The notes below the pieces were generated by a model, which saw nothing but the letters and a program-made list of their open reading frames with translations, was not told the origin of the DNA and made no database searches. DNA of 64,000 nucleotides, from the NCBI GenBank assembly GCA_965116695.1, contig OZ220706.1:806001-870000 (forward strand), given 5' to 3'. Shown piece by piece: positions 61,201 to 64,000 of the stretch. The position numbers and the translations under genes are program-made. The stretch is from JAJDTT01 sp965116695. Its GTDB lineage: Bacteria; Acidobacteriota; UBA6911; RPQK01; JAJDTT01. How positions within the stretch are numbered: the first letter of the stretch is position 1; each line of letters starts with the position of its first letter.

Positions 61201-61396
61201 CTCCGGACAACGGCGGATAGTGTTTGTGGCCGAGGCGCCGTGGGAATCCGAACAGAATGGTGCGGATGAACGCCAGGTAGGTGCTCTTGCCCGCTTCGTT
61301 GGGGCCGTAGATCAGCGTGAGCGGATTCTCCAACGGCCCCACGGAATGATCGGCGAATCGCCCGAAGCCATCGATCCGGAACCCGTGAATCCTCAC
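58274..61396 (-). CDS. YhaN-like SMC/AAA ATPase
   Basis: About 1040 residues from a GTG at 61396 that overlaps the partner's stop as GTGA. Walker A YGPNEAGKSTYLAFI is near the N-terminus. A long coiled-coil and a paired hydrophobic stretch (about 478-525, WLAVLCAAVGVVLAAAGVLA and onward) interrupt it; signature DELSRGTREQLFLSLRFGL and Walker B LPVVVDEVLVNFDP are at the C-terminus. This is the AAA_27/YhaN family, related to SbcC/Rad50. With the phosphoesterase it likely forms a DNA-end processing complex. The two transmembrane-like helices are unexpected for a DNA repair ATPase. Confidence 0.85.
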   Translation of the reverse strand: MRIHGFRIDGFGRFADHSVGPLENPLTLIYGPNEAGKSTYLAFIRTILFGFPRRLGHKHYPPLSGGRHGGRIELVGGDGGRYVVHRVQGRGAGPVTVTGGNGEVLDEGVLAQLLGHHGRDVFESVFAFTLEDLHSGDLLGKSSVNSQIYSAGMGVTKLPQAMKTLQAERATLFLKGGSVNRIARTARKLDEVEARLRDVASNAAEYGRLTSRLQDVEASLSDLKRVRRQGQSRLDHRRQLQDAWEDWNDLIGVDRQLSELPVIDDFPVDGIRRLEALEERLRGARREYDSARNGVEEARARTTVRIEHAAIVDRAVEVRNLERLRGAFDKSLRDLPKRQAELGNYRNDLFKSLQELGPDWDERRLEHFDLSLAVREEIADHEERLRRAREERGRSESVLEQAEGLLNEASQSIDRAKKELEAAPRPEYDAGGVRRRRNGIRKARAQLNRYEREAQRASDLKRQLDGVYRAGSPEAGNAMTWLAVLCAAVGVVLAAAGVLAGGAILAMGVVTSLILITLAVYFVVRNRAAAGTAESPVADPIRRSLEDARRRHLEIRSELVETALEMGLKEINESVLADAEDALDAENSRLVNRERLRDVLERAKEALRERAARKDEAIENVERARRRVDSARQAWRAWLEERSLRTTFTPEAMGELQGQIELGRNRFAEVRNWRQRIAGIREDIGSYAAMVAPLAASFDVDFDPADVHAVGGAADALIDLHEQVCRKARARANAATELHAAESELKEREKQLAAAESDLRRLLRSGGATDAEHFRKRAARFRQRTELGERRREVLGRLQRISGPGERLDSLMQRLENADLQSILARINEVRDELDEADEKIQSLSTERGGIRSDLDRLIGEEQSSGWRMERHLLLEQIRGHAREWVIRTLVQQLLESAQSKFERERQPGVVRHAERFFDRITGNRYPQVYAPLGERTIIVTEGAGHRKSPDELSRGTREQLFLSLRFGLIRELGLRTEPLPVVVDEVLVNFDPDRALRAARAFVELSRTNQILVFTCHPTVVELFQEAAGEKTPDLVRIE

Positions 61397-62667
61397 GGCA
61401 GGTCGTCCTCGACCAACAGATTCAGGGCCATGGACTCGGCCTCGTCCAACAGGCCGGAGAGGGCCGGATCGTCCGGAACCGCATCCTTCAGGTAACGCCG
61501 GTACTTCCAATGGTGAAAGAGGTCCGAGAGGCTCTCCCTCAGCTTCCCCAGCAACTCGGGATCCTTTTTGGTCTCGTCGCAGAGACGGAGCAGATCCGCC
61601 ACGAAATCGGAACCTTGAAGCCGCTCCTCACGGTCAAACTGCCCCGCCGTGCGGTCCTCGATCCGCTCGCACCAGGCGAAGGGTTGCAAGCCGGCGGAAG
61701 CGCGATTCAATTCGTCCGTCAAGTCGTCGATCGATCCGGGTTGGCGGAGGAAGCGGTGCAGGCCTCCACGACCGGTCAGCGTCATCCGCAACACCAGCGA
61801 ACGGCCCTCTGCCTGCTCCAGAGCTTCCCCGACACGCCGGTGCAGATTGTCCAGCAGATTCTGCTCCGTCCCGGCCCCGGCGATATCGAGAATCAGCCGC
61901 TCCCAGCGGACGGTGTCCACGGCACGGAATTCGAGCCCGGTCCGGCCCGATTCATCGACCGAAACCAGGTACACTCCGCGGGCTCCCGTCTCATTCAGGT
62001 GCCGGCCCTGTGGGTTCCCCGGGTAGACCACGGTCGGGCTCTGCGCATTCAGCACGCACCGGGTGTGGACATGTCCCAGGGCCCAATAGTCGATTCCCGT
62101 GTCCGCCAGGTCGCTCAGCGTGCAGGGAGCGTAGGCCAGGTGGTTCGCGTCGTTGTCCACGTTCGCGTGCAGCAGACCGACGTTGAAAGATTGAGGATCC
62201 ACCTGCCCCAGCCGGCGGACCAGGTTCTTCTTGACGTTGCGGGTCGGGTAGCTCACGCCGTGCACCACGGCGCGCCCGGGCTCGTCTTCGAAGACCTCCA
62301 CCGCCTGGAATTTGGAGCCGAATCGATGACAGCTCGGCGGGTACCGCAGCCGGGCCTCCCATCCGTCCAGGGGATCATGGTTGCCATGGCAGACGAAGGA
62401 ACGGATCCCGTTTTGGTGGAGCCGGTCGAGCCCTTCGATGAACCGGCGCTGAGCGCTGAGACTGCGGTCGGCTCCGTCGTAGACGTCCCCCGCAATGAGC
62501 AGAGCCTCAACTCCCTCGGTGATGCAGAGATCGACGATATTCTCGTAGGCCTCGAACGTCGCTTGCCGTAGGCTCTCGGCCACCTGCTCCGGAACGCTGG
62601 ACTTCAAACCGGTGAAGGGACTGTCCAGATGCAGGTCGGCGGAGTGTACGAAGCGAAACGGCTTCAC
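61393..62667 (-). CDS. YhaO-like metallophosphoesterase (SbcD-type nuclease)
   Basis: 424 residues. FVHSADLHLDSPF, LLIAGDVYDGADR, VCHGNHDPLDG and YWALGHVHTRCVL give the DxH, GDxxD, GNHD and GHxH metal motifs of calcineurin-like phosphoesterases. The C-terminal 170 residues are a capping domain. It is the nuclease half of a YhaO-YhaN pair and overlaps its partner by four bases. It resembles SbcD/Mre11, which opens hairpins and blocked ends; the long palindromes elsewhere in the window are natural hairpin substrates, an interesting but untested link. Confidence 0.88.
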   Translation of the reverse strand: MKPFRFVHSADLHLDSPFTGLKSSVPEQVAESLRQATFEAYENIVDLCITEGVEALLIAGDVYDGADRSLSAQRRFIEGLDRLHQNGIRSFVCHGNHDPLDGWEARLRYPPSCHRFGSKFQAVEVFEDEPGRAVVHGVSYPTRNVKKNLVRRLGQVDPQSFNVGLLHANVDNDANHLAYAPCTLSDLADTGIDYWALGHVHTRCVLNAQSPTVVYPGNPQGRHLNETGARGVYLVSVDESGRTGLEFRAVDTVRWERLILDIAGAGTEQNLLDNLHRRVGEALEQAEGRSLVLRMTLTGRGGLHRFLRQPGSIDDLTDELNRASAGLQPFAWCERIEDRTAGQFDREERLQGSDFVADLLRLCDETKKDPELLGKLRESLSDLFHHWKYRRYLKDAVPDDPALSGLLDEAESMALNLLVEDDLP

Positions 62668-62748
62668 GGTGCTGTGGATGAAGAGAGGTTTTTGCCCCGT
62701 TCAGTGTAGCCGAAGCTCACGGCAGTCCGCCAATACTCGAAAGGCAGG

Positions 62749-64000
62749 TCAAGGCGCCGCACCGATGGCGTAGAGGTGTTTTTCGCCCCGCAGAAAGAGT
62801 TGGCGACCCGCCAGAGCCATCGAGGCGTTGAAGCGGTCCTCCAACTGATTGACCGCCAGCGCACGGGGCGCGTCCTCATGACTCAGCACCAGGGTCGCTC
62901 CCTTCAGGTCCGTCACGTAAATCCTTCCGCCGGCCGCCACCGGTGAGGCGTAGACGTTGCCGATCCCGCCCAGCCGCATCGGACCGGGCCGGTCCTGCCC
63001 GGTCCGGGCCTCGACACGGGTCAATACGCTCTGGTAGTGCGCCAAAAAATACAGGATGCCGTCATACAGCAAGGGTGAGGGAACGTACGGTGTGGTCCGT
63101 CGCCGAGTCCACGGCACCCGGTCCGTTCCCGTAACGTCTCCCCGGGCGCCGTCCAGGTGAATCGCCAGCAGGACACGCTTTTCGTAGCTGCTTCCCACGA
63201 AGGCCATTCCGTCGCCCGCCACGGGAGAGGCCACGATATTGGCGGCCAGGCCGCCGCACTCCCAGATCACCTCGCCCGTTTCCAGATCGTATCCGCGAAC
63301 CCGGCTGGTGCCGGCGACGATGACCTGAACCCCGCCGTCCTGCTCGACGGCAATGGGAGTCGCCCAAGAGGTCACCTCGTTGCGGGGGATCTTCCAGCGT
63401 TCTTTTCCGGTCCGCTTGTCCAGGGCGACGACGAAGGATTGGCCTTCGTGGTCCCAGTTGACGACCAACGTCTCGCCGTGCAGAACCGGAGAGCTCCCTT
63501 CCCCATGGCCGTGTTTGGTCCGCATCACGCCCAGTTGCTTCTTCCACTGCACCTCGCCGTCCGGACTCAGACAGTAGATCCCCTGGGAGCCGAAGTAGGC
63601 CAGGACGCGCTGACCGTCGGTCAGCGGTGAGGCGGAGGCCAGACTCGACGTGTAGTGCCCTCCCTCGTGGGGAAGGCTGGTGCGCACGGTTCGTTCCCAC
63701 ACCACGTCTCCGCTGCCGCGGTCCAGAGCCAGCATCACGAAGGCTTGCCGGTGGGTCACGGGAAGGTTTCCATGGGAGCCGGGCGCGTCGTCGTAGGTGG
63801 GGTCGAGAGCCTCTCCCACGGGAACGGCGGCCGTCACATAGATCCGGTTTCCCCAGACGATGGGCGTCGAGTGCCCGAGTCCCGGAAGCGCCTTCTTCCA
63901 GAGGAGGTTCCGGGATTCGCTCCACTCGACCGGCGGATCGGCTTCAGGCCCGACTCCGGTTCCCAGAGGCCCTCTCCATTGAGGCCAGTAGCGGACTGCC
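62749..64000 (-). CDS. PQQ-binding-like beta-propeller protein (5' end beyond window)
   Basis: At least 415 residues, open to the window edge. WPQWRGPLGTGV begins the visible part, followed by repeats such as GNRIYVTAAVPVG, VMLALDRGSGDVVWERTV, FVVALDKRTGKERWKI, RGYDLETGEVIWEC and GGRIYVTDLKGATLVL. These are W-motif repeats of PQQ/YxxLD-type propellers, common in planctomycetes and acidobacteria. No PQQ ligand set is clear, so it may be a structural BamB/kinase-like propeller. The signal peptide would lie outside the window. Confidence 0.8.
   Translation of the reverse strand, partial: AVRYWPQWRGPLGTGVGPEADPPVEWSESRNLLWKKALPGLGHSTPIVWGNRIYVTAAVPVGEALDPTYDDAPGSHGNLPVTHRQAFVMLALDRGSGDVVWERTVRTSLPHEGGHYTSSLASASPLTDGQRVLAYFGSQGIYCLSPDGEVQWKKQLGVMRTKHGHGEGSSPVLHGETLVVNWDHEGQSFVVALDKRTGKERWKIPRNEVTSWATPIAVEQDGGVQVIVAGTSRVRGYDLETGEVIWECGGLAANIVASPVAGDGMAFVGSSYEKRVLLAIHLDGARGDVTGTDRVPWTRRRTTPYVPSPLLYDGILYFLAHYQSVLTRVEARTGQDRPGPMRLGGIGNVYASPVAAGGRIYVTDLKGATLVLSHEDAPRALAVNQLEDRFNASMALAGRQLFLRGEKHLYAIGAAP

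Noticed and set aside
58319..61495. A 1058-codon open frame on the plus strand opposite the YhaN-like ATPase
   Set aside because: It is antisense to a gene with clear Walker and signature motifs, has a biased composition, and shows no domain. High GC keeps the reverse frame open.

Overview
The window is about 64 kb of GC-rich DNA from a diderm bacterium. It reads best as a member of the Acidobacteriota. Supporting signs are a complete lipid A/LPS and outer-membrane assembly set, a secreted VWA protein of the type named after acidobacteria, a large Oar-like TonB-receptor-type barrel, a 'FSG-W-LN--KSD' secreted protein, and HPr kinase sitting next to sigma-54. This assignment is inference; there is no rRNA or tRNA gene here to test it.

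Region 1 (1-27696, all minus strand) is a long chain of cell-envelope and housekeeping genes. In transcription order it runs recJ, an LptC/LptA-like giant, lptB, rpoN, hprK, a mannose-type EIIA, HPr, PTS enzyme I, pgsA, an enoyl-CoA hydratase, ribH, nusB, lysS, lolC/E, lolD, clpC, bamA, skp-like, lpxD, fabZ, lpxA, lpxI, a Gfo/Idh dehydrogenase and miaA (cut by the window edge). Together these genes make lipid A, move LPS and lipoproteins, build the outer membrane, and carry a regulatory PTS with no sugar permease.

Region 2 (27777-36598) holds an SGNH hydrolase, a one-helix hypothetical protein, prfB with an intact programmed +1 frameshift site, lnt, a SPOR protein, an SPFH/NfeD pair, and moaD-moaE-mogA. 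Region 3 (36756-49660) is accessory: an ECF sigma factor overlapping an anti-sigma-like/VWA fusion, two secreted or sugar-related proteins, a PiT-like membrane protein, an HpcH/HpaI aldolase, DoxX, a CehA/McbA-type protein, a sodium:solute symporter with a small membrane partner, and the relic of an SLC13 transporter.

Region 4 (49751-57017) is the most unusual. A 12-codon, arginine-rich leader ORF precedes four tightly packed genes for exported proteins. Three of the four carry Gly/Arg-rich (RGG-like) tracts, and one joins a LolA/RseB-like N-terminal domain to an Oar-like beta-barrel. The fourth is a VWA protein. I propose this as a candidate undescribed envelope system.

Region 5 (57164-64000) has a TorF-like porin, the C-terminal relic of another receptor, a YhaN/YhaO-type ATPase-nuclease pair, and a PQQ-propeller protein running off the edge.

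Non-coding structure includes three copies of a roughly 160-bp imperfect palindrome (3461, 8129, 28994), a 281-bp element with 22-bp terminal inverted repeats (10905-11185), and several local hairpins at gene starts. I saw no CRISPR array, tRNA, rRNA or complete insertion sequence.
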